From NCBI GenBank assembly GCA_946629405.1, contig CAMOXW010000003.1, positions 1-18,221 of the forward strand: DNA of 18,221 nucleotides, written 5' to 3'. Below are positions 1 through 7,446 of the stretch, piece by piece. The notes under the pieces are model-generated. The model was not told the DNA's origin and searched no databases. It saw only the letters and a list, made by a program, of their open reading frames with translations. Positions within the stretch are counted from its first letter, which is position 1; every line of letters starts with the position of its first letter. The DNA comes from an uncultured Ruminococcus sp. Lineage in GTDB: Bacteria > Bacillota_A > Clostridia > Oscillospirales > Ruminococcaceae. A program made the translations under genes and the position numbers.

Positions 1-499
1 CTTTATAATCATAGTCCGAGAAGATTATCCGGGAATCGTAAGCATCGTACCGCGCCCTGGTCCCCGAATCGTCATAGAATGCGAAGGAAGCCGACATATA
101 GGTGGAATTGGTAATGGTGTGGTTCTCCTTCTTGACGGTGATCTCTCCGTAAACCGTCCTTCCCGACAGATCCGAAAACTCGTTGCATTTGTAGATGTAA
201 TATCCTTCGGTGAAGAATTTATCCAGGATGTTTTCATTTGCAGGCTCGGACATGCTGCCGGTTTTGCCGCCGTATGAACTGTCGGATGATCTTCTCCCGC
301 TGCTGCTGTTAACGAGTATGACCGCAAGGGCAGCTCCCAGAGCAGTGACCGCAAGGATGATAACCGCAATAAGGATCCACCGGCGTTTTTTCTTTGGAGC
401 AGCCGCTTCGGCAGAGCGGCCTTCCGGCAGAGTCTTCCCGCATTTCAGGCAGGCATACTGCCCCTTTTTCATTGGACTTCCGCATCTTGCACAGATCAT
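1..499 (-). CDS. Zinc-ribbon membrane protein, 3' end outside window
   Basis: The ATG at 499 follows a GGAGG ribosome binding site by about 7 bases, and the frame stays open for 166 codons to the window edge, so the C-terminus is missing. The protein starts with a short zinc ribbon (Cys3, Cys6, Cys17, Cys20 as two CxxC knuckles). A basic stretch (KKKRR, about 36-40) and one membrane segment (about 41-63) follow, then a Ser/Gly linker and a soluble domain rich in Tyr, Thr and Asp. A basic stretch before the membrane segment suggests the ribbon is cytoplasmic and the C-terminal domain outside. This layout is common in Gram-positive proteins of unknown function. I do not recognise the outer domain. 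It is the last visible member of the leftward envelope run, 37 bases after the small ORF at 537-689. Confidence 0.8.
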   Translation of the reverse strand, partial: MICARCGSPMKKGQYACLKCGKTLPEGRSAEAAAPKKKRRWILIAVIILAVTALGAALAVILVNSSSGRRSSDSSYGGKTGSMSEPANENILDKFFTEGYYIYKCNEFSDLSGRTVYGEITVKKENHTITNSTYMSASFAFYDDSGTRARYDAYDSRIIFSDYDYK

Positions 500-536
500 A
501 TTTCTTCCTCCCCATAGATGATACTTCTCTAAGATA

Positions 537-689
537 TCACTCCGGCACCCCGGACAGACAGTCCGTGAGCCTCTTTGCCAGCATTTTCCTCCGCCTGTCC
601 TCGCCTTCCACGAGAAAAAAATCCGCCGTTTCGCAGATGCGGCTGTAGATCCTGTCACGCTCGCGGTCTTTGTTTTTTGATCGTAACAT
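537..689 (-). CDS. 50-residue basic protein or detached C-terminal piece
   Basis: An ATG at 689 opens 50 codons ending in TGA at 537. The product is strongly charged and probably helical (RSKNKDRERDRIYSR near the start, EGEDRRRKMLAKR near the end), with Cys19 and Cys44. The binding site is weak (GGAAG about 6 bases upstream). The frame just upstream (687-847) reads as a coherent protein ending EEMFTEEQ. Restoring one A in the CAATG at the junction would join the two as EEQMLRSK. I therefore think this is either a separate small gene or, more likely, the frameshifted C-terminus of an ancestral longer protein. It sits between the WG-like lipoprotein and the zinc-ribbon gene, on the same strand. 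Confidence 0.4.
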   Translation of the reverse strand: MLRSKNKDRERDRIYSRICETADFFLVEGEDRRRKMLAKRLTDCLSGVPE

Positions 690-847
690 TGTTCTTCCGT
701 GAACATTTCTTCAAATTTGATGCCAAGCGCTTCAGAGACCGTCTTTAAAGCTTCATCCTTGTTTTTGCCAAAAATGCTGTTAAATGTCTCCTCGACCTGC
801 AAAAGATTGTCAAGCGAAGAAGACTTTTTATCCGATGAGCCGTCATC
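687..847 (-). pseudogene. Protein-like tail after the TAG of the lipoprotein gene
   Basis: Reading on in frame past the TAG at 848-850 gives about 54 codons that look like genuine protein: an acidic Ser-rich linker (DDGSSDKKSSS) and then an amphipathic stretch (LDNLLQVEETFNSIFGKNK, then EALGIKFEEMFTEEQ). No start codon with a binding site precedes it. The TAG could derive from CAG (Gln) by one transition. Its continuation appears in another frame at 537-689. I infer that the upstream lipoprotein once had a C-terminal extension of roughly 100 residues, now cut off by a nonsense codon and a frameshift. It could instead be the remains of a separate gene that lost its start. Confidence 0.45.
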
Positions 848-2470
848 CTACTTTTCTTCCTTTTCGTATGAAAACTCGTTTTTTTCTTTCGGGAGAATAT
901 CCTCATATTCGTAAACACGATTTATTATCGATCCGTCCACCACGTTGACAAAGTATGTTTCGGTGGCCTTGCGGCTGTCGCCGTAGCCGAATTTGGTATT
1001 GTCGAGATATTCTCCTCTCAAAAATCCCCCGCTCAAAAACGGGTATCCGGTATCACCGAAGCCTCCGTAGTAGGCATCGTAGGCATTTGGCGTCTCCGGG
1101 ATGGTAAGATCCTTAAGTTCACTGATATCGTCTTCTCCGATAGTGAGCAGTCCTCTTTCATCGTGGGTCGCAATATAGGTATAGGTTCTGTCTTTATCAT
1201 AATAATGCTCGGCGCCGAAAGCTATCGGCAAATAGCCCTGCACATTCTCGCCTAAATAAAAGTCTTTTTCTATAAGGATCGGATCGTAAACGAGCTTTCC
1301 TGATTCATCGATCGCACCTATATACGATCTGTTGTCGGCTCCCGTCATTTTCAGAAAAGCATACCCGCCGCTGAATCTTGTGGCCTTATCGATTTTGACT
1401 TTGTCAGGTATCTGCGGAACAACCGCTTTCTTGCCGTTGTTATCGTAATACACTCCGTCATCATAATATTTTCCTTCACCATATGTAGTTATATTACTAT
1501 ATAAACTATCATATAATTTGACTTTTGGAGCGCTGTCTTTGTTGTTTTGAAAAGCATCAAAAGTTTTCTGATCTTTAAAGGAATCTATAGTAACGACCTC
1601 GTCTCCGCCGTATGATCTATGTACATATACATCCTTTTCCTTCGGAATATATACAAAAGAAGTATCTGCATTAATGCAATTCCAATTATTGGTGTTTATA
1701 TAAATAGAACCCGTGTGGTACAGTCCGTCGCCGCAATATTCAAGCGGCTCTGATGCGAATTCTTCGCCATTAGTGATATCATCACGGATGACTTTTCCGG
1801 TATGATCTATCAGCTGCATACGTGCGCTTGAATCGGCAAAGCCGCTCTCCTCTCTTGAGATCAGGAAGGTATCTCCCACCTGAGCAAGAAAAGTGATCTT
1901 TGTGTTCACATCGCCGTCGTTGCTGCTGTAGCATTCTTTGCCATCCTTATCAACAATAAGCATATTGCTGCCGTCAAACAATACACCGTATCCGCGACAG
2001 ATCGCAGTCGCCTCAGCACTTTCGAGCCCATACATATCCGAAAGCTCGGTACAGGATCTTTTGAAAACTATACTTCCGTTAGTATCGACCAAAGCAACAT
2101 AGTGATCCAAAACAGTATCGGAGTCTTCTACCAGCAGCATCCATGCTCTGTTTTCGTGAAAAGCACGGTCACCGGACAATAAAGCATGATTATAGGTGAT
2201 TTTGTGTTTGGTTTTGACAACAGGCACAGGCTCGGGCTCTGGTTCGGGCTCGGCCGTTGTTTCCGCTGTCGTAGTCGTCGGTGCAGCTGTCGTTGTCGCG
2301 GGCGCAGACTCAGGGCTGTGCTCTGTTTCCGACTGCACGTTTTCAGCTTTGCTGTCTTTTCGCCAGGGCATCATATCGCCCGAATAATCCGAATCATCAT
2401 TTCCGCAGCCTGCGAATGTGAGCATCATCGCAAAGGCTGAGATCATCGCAAGTGTTCTTTTTGATTTCAT
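848..2470 (-). CDS. WG-repeat-like beta-propeller lipoprotein
   Basis: The start is the ATG at 2470, behind GGAGG with 7 bases spacing; the longer open frame upstream has no signal peptide. The 540-residue product begins with a lipoprotein signal (MKSKRT, hydrophobic core, lipobox FAGC with Cys22). A low-complexity linker of Pro, Thr and Glu-Pro repeats follows (about 50-85), including a PWRKD motif shared with another lipoprotein here. The rest has recurring short units of the type 'V-D-x-x-G-x-x-V' (ALVDTNGSIVF, LIVDKDGKECY, LIDHTGKVI, AIDESGKLVYD), which resemble WG repeats of surface propeller proteins. It would sit on the outer membrane face. The substrate or partner is unknown. It ends in TAG, with protein-like sequence continuing in frame beyond it. 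It is a member of the leftward run, 89 bases after the small zinc-ribbon gene. Confidence 0.8.
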   Translation of the reverse strand: MKSKRTLAMISAFAMMLTFAGCGNDDSDYSGDMMPWRKDSKAENVQSETEHSPESAPATTTAAPTTTTAETTAEPEPEPEPVPVVKTKHKITYNHALLSGDRAFHENRAWMLLVEDSDTVLDHYVALVDTNGSIVFKRSCTELSDMYGLESAEATAICRGYGVLFDGSNMLIVDKDGKECYSSNDGDVNTKITFLAQVGDTFLISREESGFADSSARMQLIDHTGKVIRDDITNGEEFASEPLEYCGDGLYHTGSIYINTNNWNCINADTSFVYIPKEKDVYVHRSYGGDEVVTIDSFKDQKTFDAFQNNKDSAPKVKLYDSLYSNITTYGEGKYYDDGVYYDNNGKKAVVPQIPDKVKIDKATRFSGGYAFLKMTGADNRSYIGAIDESGKLVYDPILIEKDFYLGENVQGYLPIAFGAEHYYDKDRTYTYIATHDERGLLTIGEDDISELKDLTIPETPNAYDAYYGGFGDTGYPFLSGGFLRGEYLDNTKFGYGDSRKATETYFVNVVDGSIINRVYEYEDILPKEKNEFSYEKEEK

Positions 2471-2559
2471 ATTTATCCTCCAAAATTGGTCTTTTTCCCG
2501 TAATGCTGCCGCCGCGGTCAGAAAACGAGTTTCCCTGCATTGGCGCAGAAAACGGCCTT

Positions 2560-2862
2560 TCACTTATTGTATGTCTCGATCTTTGCTCCGCAGCTCCGGC
2601 AAAATTTGCTGTTCTCATCGATCTTTTCCCCGCACTCGATGCAGAATGCCGCCGAATGCGTCTGCTGCACGGGAATATTTGCTCCCGCCATATTGAACCT
2701 GCTTGCAAGGCTCTCCGGCTGATCATTCTGATTTCTGAGGTTTTGCCTTTTGACCTTTCTCGAATGCAGAGCATTTTCTGTTTTGTCAACGGCTTTATTG
2801 CCAATAAATCCGACAGCGATAAACACCGCGAGAGTTATTCCGAATATAGCAAAATAAAGCAT
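2560..2862 (-). CDS. Small membrane protein with C-terminal zinc ribbon
   Basis: This 100-residue protein starts at the ATG at 2862 behind AGGAGG, and that site overlaps the TAG stop of the previous gene, so the two are translationally close (9 bases apart). It has one N-terminal membrane segment (about 2-21), a basic Asn/Gln-rich middle and a C-terminal zinc ribbon with Cys74, Cys77, Cys88 and Cys91 (CIECG and CRSCG knuckles). This is the mirror image of the 1-499 protein, where the ribbon is at the N-terminus. Function is unknown; ribbons like this often mediate protein-protein contact. Its position inside the run suggests a role alongside the lipoproteins. Confidence 0.85.
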   Translation of the reverse strand: MLYFAIFGITLAVFIAVGFIGNKAVDKTENALHSRKVKRQNLRNQNDQPESLASRFNMAGANIPVQQTHSAAFCIECGEKIDENSKFCRSCGAKIETYNK

Positions 2863-2871
2863 TGCCGCCTC

Positions 2872-3351
2872 CTAAAAAATGCTGTGATGCACCTTGAGAT
2901 CAAGGTCGTATGTTTTGACGCCCGTGTTCGGATCGAGATTCAGAAATATCTTTTCAACAGATGTCATGAGCATATTCATCATTTCGCCGTCAACGTAACC
3001 GTAGTCCGTCGGTTTCCAGTGAGTGAACTCAAAGCGGAAGATACCTATACCTGAGGGTTCGTCAAAATCGACCTTATAAAGCCTAGCAGAATGATTCTTT
3101 GAATTGAAGTTCACCTGTGTACCTGCGTTACCCTCCAGAGCGCAGGGTATCTCCGCGACCTCAAGCTGTTTTTTCAGAGCAACCAAAGTGCCGCCCTTGG
3201 AAGTGAACTCCTCGCCTTTTTCTGGGAATTTACGGTCTCTTACGGTTATTTTCCCTTCTTCTCTGAGCCTTTTGATCTCCTTGCCGCGCGGGATCCCGAT
3301 CGCCAGTCCTATACCTATCGCAACAACTATCACTACAACTGCTATCCACAT
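2872..3351 (-). CDS. Membrane-anchored protein of unknown function
   Basis: The 159-residue protein starts at the ATG at 3351 behind GAGGG (about 8 bases). It has a strongly hydrophobic N-terminal segment (about 2-20), a basic KEIKRLREEGK stretch that would face the cytoplasm, and then a soluble domain of about 120 residues with alternating hydrophobic and charged positions, probably an alpha/beta fold. No catalytic motif is visible and I do not recognise the family. It lies between the orphan lipoprotein leader (stop at 3377) and the zinc-ribbon gene (start at 2862) with almost no spacing, so it is probably co-transcribed with both. Confidence 0.8.
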   Translation of the reverse strand: MWIAVVVIVVAIGIGLAIGIPRGKEIKRLREEGKITVRDRKFPEKGEEFTSKGGTLVALKKQLEVAEIPCALEGNAGTQVNFNSKNHSARLYKVDFDEPSGIGIFRFEFTHWKPTDYGYVDGEMMNMLMTSVEKIFLNLDPNTGVKTYDLDLKVHHSIF

Positions 3352-3376
3352 ATCTGTCCCTCACTTTTGTTATTGC

Positions 3377-3457
3377 TCAAACGGATTTTCCGCAGGCGGC
3401 AAGGCTCAAGGCCATTGCCGATGCGAGCAGCAGAGGGATAAGTTTTCTTTTGGTCAT
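3377..3457 (-). pseudogene. Orphan lipoprotein leader ORF (26 aa)
   Basis: This frame encodes only a lipoprotein signal peptide and four further residues: MTKRKL, a hydrophobic core, lipobox LAAC at position 22, then GKSV and TGA. AGGAG lies 8 bases before the ATG at 3457; another in-frame ATG lies two codons upstream. The leader and its binding site are an 83-base near-exact copy (one mismatch) of the start of the lipoprotein gene at 3522-4385, and the body of the copied gene is absent. The simple reading is a partial duplication or a deletion remnant. Since the translation signals are intact, it could still make a tiny lipopeptide. It is placed 25 bases upstream of the next gene in the run. 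Confidence 0.7.
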
Positions 3458-3472
3458 AGTCATTACTCCTTT
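3390..3472. repeat. Direct repeat copy A (lipoprotein leader)
   Basis: The 83 bases match 4318-4400 in the same orientation with one difference (G versus A within the signal-peptide codons, silent). The repeat covers the binding site, the start codons and the whole signal peptide up to the lipobox Cys, then homology stops abruptly on both sides. Confidence 0.9.
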
Positions 3473-3521
3473 AAAATTCATTTCTGACATCTGCTGTCAC
3501 CTTGATTACAGATCAGATAGA

Positions 3522-4385
3522 TCAGCCTCCGAGACCTCCGCCTGAGGTTGTATGAAAGCCGACCAGATAATACCGTCCGTCGATCTTCGTTGTGTATATA
3601 TCATATGTATTAGAGCTTTCCTTGCCGATATTTACACAAGTGAACTGCGGAAAGGCTTTTAAAAGATCCTCGTACTCGTGAAATTCTTCTCTGAGATCTT
3701 CGGTTTTAAGCTTGCTTTCTTCGACCGCAGTCCATTTGGTCTTTTCGCTCCAAGCAAATGGATTTTTTCCATCTTTCGGATTCTTTTTGGTCACTATACT
3801 ATATACTTGTTTTCCGAGAAATCCCTTGTATACCACAGGATTATCTTTGGTCTTGCTTCTTAGGTTTTCGGGGAAAACAGATACAAAAGCGTCGAAGTCA
3901 ATACGATCATCTTCAAAATCACCGTCATCATCAACAGGCATCGGGAGTTCATTTGCCTTTGCGATAAGATCAGAGATCAAAGCGTAGCTCTCTTTGAAGT
4001 CAAGTCCGAGGGTGAAATTATCCTTAGGGTCTTCCTCTTTTTTTGATTTATAAACAAGTTGAATGACCGGATCGTATACATCTTTCAGATCGTCATAGTG
4101 ATAACCGTTGTTGAGAAAATCTATGACTGTCTTATATACCTCGTATTCGGAGGCCGCGCCCTTTGGCAGTTTGTATTTATCCTCTGCGGTCTTGCTCTCC
4201 TCCGCGCTGCTGACAGCCCCGGAGCTTTCATCGGGCTGCGATACGGCGCTGCTGTCGGCGGGCTGTGAGGCTGTGCTTTCGACCTCGGACTTTGTTTCCT
4301 TGCCGTCGCTCTTGTCACCGCAGGCGGCAAGGCTCAAAGCCATTGCCGATGCGAGCAGCAGAGGGATAAGTTTTCTTTTGGTCAT
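3522..4385 (-). CDS. Lipoprotein of unknown function
   Basis: The start is the ATG at 4385 (AGGAG 8 bases upstream); a longer frame exists but would bury the signal peptide. The 287-residue product has a lipoprotein signal with lipobox LAAC (Cys22) and a Ser/Glu/Ala-rich linker to about residue 65. A soluble, acidic domain follows, with a helical first half (YEVYKTVIDFLNNGY), a very acidic DDDGDFEDD patch and a C-terminus ending in a Gly-rich tail. It should be anchored on the outside of the membrane. I do not recognise the domain and see no catalytic motif. It lies 64 bases after the lipoprotein at 4450-5637, in the same run. Its leader is duplicated at 3390-3472. Confidence 0.82.
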   Translation of the reverse strand: MTKRKLIPLLLASAMALSLAACGDKSDGKETKSEVESTASQPADSSAVSQPDESSGAVSSAEESKTAEDKYKLPKGAASEYEVYKTVIDFLNNGYHYDDLKDVYDPVIQLVYKSKKEEDPKDNFTLGLDFKESYALISDLIAKANELPMPVDDDGDFEDDRIDFDAFVSVFPENLRSKTKDNPVVYKGFLGKQVYSIVTKKNPKDGKNPFAWSEKTKWTAVEESKLKTEDLREEFHEYEDLLKAFPQFTCVNIGKESSNTYDIYTTKIDGRYYLVGFHTTSGGGLGG

Positions 4386-4400
4386 AGTCATTACTCCTTT
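4318..4400. repeat. Direct repeat copy B (lipoprotein leader)
   Basis: This is the partner of 3390-3472, inside the 5' end of the intact lipoprotein gene at 3522-4385. Near identity over 83 bases implies a recent duplication, or maintenance by gene conversion. Two such copies 928 bases apart could recombine and delete the lipoprotein gene between them. Confidence 0.9.
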
Positions 4401-4449
4401 GTTTTTACTTTCCCAACGCAAGCTCAGAGCTTTGCGGGGGATACCGTTC

Positions 4450-5637
4450 TCATTCGATCTTCACCGCAGCAGGATAGTATATCCCGCTATCGTCAATGAA
4501 AAGATATTCGTTGCCCGAAAGACGGTTCTCTTCTCCGTTGGCTGCTGTAATGACAATAAATCCCTTGTGTATGCTGCTTTCGGAATATGTTCCGGTGGAG
4601 AGAGTCTCACCTTCCGAGGAGATCCACTTCCACTTGCCGTTAGAAAACTCCACCTTTGTCATATCAGTCGAACCGATCCCTTTCGGCCCTTTCGTAAATC
4701 TATCCCTGATCATTTCTTTGTCGTAATAAACGGGATCGCAGTCATCTATTATTGCCTGAGGATCAAGAGAAACGGTAAAGCTCTTTCCCGATTCGTAACC
4801 GCCGTCAATTGTCCATCCCACGGTATCTCCGCAGAGAAAATCTCCGTGCTTTTCAAGAAGCTCGGCAGAAGCAAATTTGGCACCGCTCTTTGCTAAATCC
4901 AGCAGATCTATGCTCGGCACACAACTCGTAGCCGGAGGAATGCGTCTCATGTCATAGTTTGTAGGATCATTTAAGTAAAACTTTAAAGGTCCTATAAGCT
5001 TGAAATAAGTTCCGCTTCCATTCAGCACATCAAGCGCCTTACCACATTCATCTTCCGTTCCTGCTTGGAATTCGTTTATTTCCGGCTCGTCAAGTTTTTC
5101 CAAGTTTCCGGGTTTGGCATACCACGTAACCACATATTTCTCATAATTGAACTTTACCTTGTCATCATCAAGCTTGAAGCTGCCGGAAAGTTCGCATTTG
5201 TTCATATTGGATTTTGAAAATAAGCAGCTGAATCTGCCGTTTTCAAGCTTGATCAAGCCTGCTTCGGCATCGGCAAGCTCCTTTGGAGTATCAGCTCTCA
5301 TCCGGAGATTTCTATACTGAGTTTTTGCTTTGTTTATCAGCTCATCAGCGGACAAACCGTAATCATTGTTATAGATCAAGCCGTCAAAACTCAGATATGT
5401 GCCGTCGATCTCCGACTCCGAGCTGCTGTTTTCTGCTTTGCCCCAGGGCATTTCGGCGTCTGAGCTGTCAGTAACTTTGCTTTCCGCAGTACTGCTCTCC
5501 GCCTCTGACTGCGTGCTTTCGGTTTTGCTGCTCTTGTCTCTGCCCCAGGGCGTTTCGGCACCTGAGTTATCGGAATCTCCGCAGGCCGTCAGCGCGAGCA
5601 TCGCTGCGGCAAGCACAGCCGCAATTGCTTTTCTCAT
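4450..5637 (-). CDS. Lipoprotein of unknown function, first gene of the run
   Basis: The 395-residue product starts at the ATG at 5637 with GGAGGG 7 bases upstream. It has a lipoprotein signal (MRKAIAAVL, lipobox LTAC, Cys19) and a Ser/Glu-rich linker (about 22-75) that contains two copies of a PWG motif (AETPWGRDK and AEMPWGKAE). A soluble domain of about 315 residues follows with many Asp, Lys and aromatic residues. The C-terminal part has recurring short turns (LSFDGLIY, IDGGYES, FIDDSGIYY) of a beta-rich fold. The middle part (about 95-160) resembles a small beta-barrel 'FKLDDDKVKF' style repeat, but I cannot name a family. It is the promoter-proximal gene, so it probably heads the operon that runs to at least base 1. 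Confidence 0.82.
   Translation of the reverse strand: MRKAIAAVLAAAMLALTACGDSDNSGAETPWGRDKSSKTESTQSEAESSTAESKVTDSSDAEMPWGKAENSSSESEIDGTYLSFDGLIYNNDYGLSADELINKAKTQYRNLRMRADTPKELADAEAGLIKLENGRFSCLFSKSNMNKCELSGSFKLDDDKVKFNYEKYVVTWYAKPGNLEKLDEPEINEFQAGTEDECGKALDVLNGSGTYFKLIGPLKFYLNDPTNYDMRRIPPATSCVPSIDLLDLAKSGAKFASAELLEKHGDFLCGDTVGWTIDGGYESGKSFTVSLDPQAIIDDCDPVYYDKEMIRDRFTKGPKGIGSTDMTKVEFSNGKWKWISSEGETLSTGTYSESSIHKGFIVITAANGEENRLSGNEYLFIDDSGIYYPAAVKIE
5439..5566. repeat. Duplicated PWG linker unit in lipoprotein gene
   Basis: Bases 5439-5464 and 5541-5566 match at 23 of 26 positions in the same orientation. They encode the two PWG motifs of the lipoprotein linker. The copies probably arose by a short tandem duplication. 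Confidence 0.6.
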
Positions 5638-5669
5638 ATTTGTCCCTCCGTTTAAAATTTTTGCATTTT

Positions 5670-5706
5670 AACTGTATATTTACAGTTCACAATGGTATTA
5701 TACCAT
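5670..5706. promoter_or_regulatory. Two palindromes over and after the -10 box
   Basis: Bases 5692-5706 form a perfect palindrome with 7-base arms (ATGGTAT / ATACCAT) that covers the -10 box. Bases 5670-5687 form a second inverted repeat (AACTGTA, 4-base gap, TACAGTT) just downstream. Either could be a repressor operator; the second could also form a hairpin in the leader RNA. Confidence 0.5.
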
Positions 5707-5725
5707 ATTAAAATAATTTGCACAA
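5697..5725 (-). promoter_or_regulatory. Promoter of the leftward lipoprotein run
   Basis: On the minus strand TTGTGC (5720-5725) is followed after exactly 17 bases by TATAAT (5697-5702). This is a good sigma-A type promoter about 60 bases upstream of the ATG at 5637. Confidence 0.7.
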
Positions 5726-5791
5726 TACACAAAAGTATAGTTTTGACCAAAAAACAATGATTTTTATGAACCTCCCTACACAAAAGGGTAG
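5726..5791. promoter_or_regulatory. Paired direct repeats between divergent genes
   Basis: TACACAAAAGTATAG (5726-5740) and TACACAAAAGGGTAG (5777-5791) match at 13 of 15 bases. They are 51 bases apart start to start, about five helical turns, between the lipoprotein promoter and the sensor gene. This fits a pair of sites for a dimeric activator or response regulator. Confidence 0.45.
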
Positions 5792-5864
5792 TGCATTTTC
5801 AAAAAATATGTGCTTTAATATAGAATGAGTAAGTCTGAAATCACATCTGAAAGGGATGAAAAGC

Positions 5865-7425
5865 ATGAGGGATTCGCGCCGCGAGATCAGGCTGATAGCC
5901 GCAGCCTTTGGCTTGCTGTTTGCGATCTCACTCTACCGTCAGCTCAGCATCCGGGTCCTGCCCGGCGATGTGATCCGTCCGTTTGTCGTATTTGCGGTAT
6001 ATGTTTTTCTCCTCGGCGGCTGGCTCCATTCAATAGCGCTTCGCATAACTCAGAGATTTATGCTGCGTTGTTTAAGAATAGAATGTTATATTATGATGTT
6101 CTGCTTTTTGTACGTCTGCTCCAGGATTCGGTGCTTTATAAAAATGTCCATATAATGCGGGTGAGCGGCTACTGCATAGTATTCCCGTGGATCATTACAT
6201 TGATCTACGGCTTTTATGCCGCCTTCGGCCTCGGGAAGAACGAGGACTACAATCTCCCGAAAAATGGTATCTCCTGCTTATTCCGGGATTTATATCGGTC
6301 GCAGTAATGCTCACCAACGAGTATCACCACGCCGTTTTCAAGATATATCCCGAGGAAGAAGAGAATCTTTATTTCCACGTTTATTTCGGCTTTCTGATCA
6401 TTCTTGCATTTTCTGTTATGCTTATCGTGATGCGAGTGTGCCTTATTTACAGCCGCACCCGCAGCATAGCACAAAAAAAGCACCGCAAGGTGCTTCCGAT
6501 GCTGGTCGGTATTGCGATACCTGTTATAGTTGTCCCGTATTTTATCAACAGCTTTGTTGTGAATTTTGAGGTCATCGAGCTTACCGCAAAGGTGTTCTTT
6601 CTTGAAGCAATGATCTGGGAAAGCTGTATTATGATAGGTCTTGTTCCTGTCAACACTCATTACCGGACGGTGTTTGAACAGTCAACAGTCGGAATGAGGA
6701 TAATCGACAGCAGCGGTCAGACAAAGATCAGCAGCACATACGCAAAAGAGCTGACTCCGCAGGAGCTTTCCGAGCTTTTGGAAAACGGCTCTCTCACCTC
6801 CGATCCTACGCAGTACCTTTATCTGCACAAGCTTTCGGAGGGTGAGCTTATCTATCAGCATGACGTTTCCGACATAAACATCCTGATAAACGAGCTGGAA
6901 CAGGTCTCCGAGGAGCTGCGTCAGGAAAACACCCTGCTCGCAAAGGAACTGAACTCCCGTTCCGAACAGGCAGCTGTCAAGGCCAAAAACAGCATCTATA
7001 ACAGCCTGTCGGAAGAAAATGCGAGACAGCTTGTGCTTATCGAGAACGATATCCGTTCCGCAGATACTGCCGACAGGAGATCACTTCTGCGCAGGCTATG
7101 CATAATAGGGACTTACGTCAAGCGGCGGTGCAATCTCCGCCTGATAGAGCAGGAGCAGGGCTGTGTTAATATGCAGGAGCTGTATATCAGCCTGAATGAC
7201 ATAGTAGGCAACCTTGCTATCTGCGGGATCGATGCCGTCCTCAGGTGGTCTCCTGTCCGCGATCTTGATACAAACCAGATATTTGCGCTTTTCGATCTTA
7301 TCGAAGATGCCTTGGAGAAAAACTGCTTTCGGCTCGATTCGATAGAGGTGTTGATCGGAGACCGCAGCGGCATACGTTTCATTGCCGGGAACAATGCTCC
7401 GCAGGAAATGTATATAAGTGTATAA
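5865..7425 (+). pseudogene. 7TM sensor with degenerate kinase region, two frameshifts
   Basis: Three overlapping frames give one coherent protein. It runs from MRDSRREI (ATG 5865, AAAGGG upstream) through the first membrane segments to about 6075-6100. It continues in a second frame (VLLFVRLLQDSVL to GKNEDYNLP, near 6260), then in a third from WYLLLIPG to the TAA at 7425. The order matches the histidine-kinase N-terminal 7TM family found in Ruminococcus-type bacteria, including the GKxEDYxLP and LTNEYHHAVF loops. A PAS-like stretch (TVGMRIIDSSGQ), a coiled coil (about 6880-6990) and a kinase-like tail with VKRRCNLRL follow, but no ATP-binding motifs are visible. Such proteins are usually the partner of the adjacent kinase. 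The second shift fits loss of one A in the A-run at 6260-6264. Either a true pseudogene or an assembly error. Confidence 0.75.
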
Positions 7426-7446
7426 AAAGAAAGCGGGGGAGATCTG

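Noticed and set aside
2452..3054. 200-codon rightward frame over the zinc-ribbon gene
   Set aside because: The opposite strand encodes a clear zinc ribbon and a membrane segment with good translation signals; the rightward product has no recognisable features.
3390..4400. CRISPR-like or IS-derived repeat
   Set aside because: There are only two copies, both explained by duplicated lipoprotein leader coding sequence; no transposase or regular spacing is present.
4108..4896. 262-codon rightward frame over the two lipoprotein genes
   Set aside because: It is antisense to two well-supported lipoproteins with signal peptides and binding sites, has no domain-like sequence and no binding site of its own.
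5825..6307. 160-codon rightward frame as a separate gene
   Set aside because: Only its middle part resembles protein, and that part is the second segment of the frameshifted 7TM sensor.
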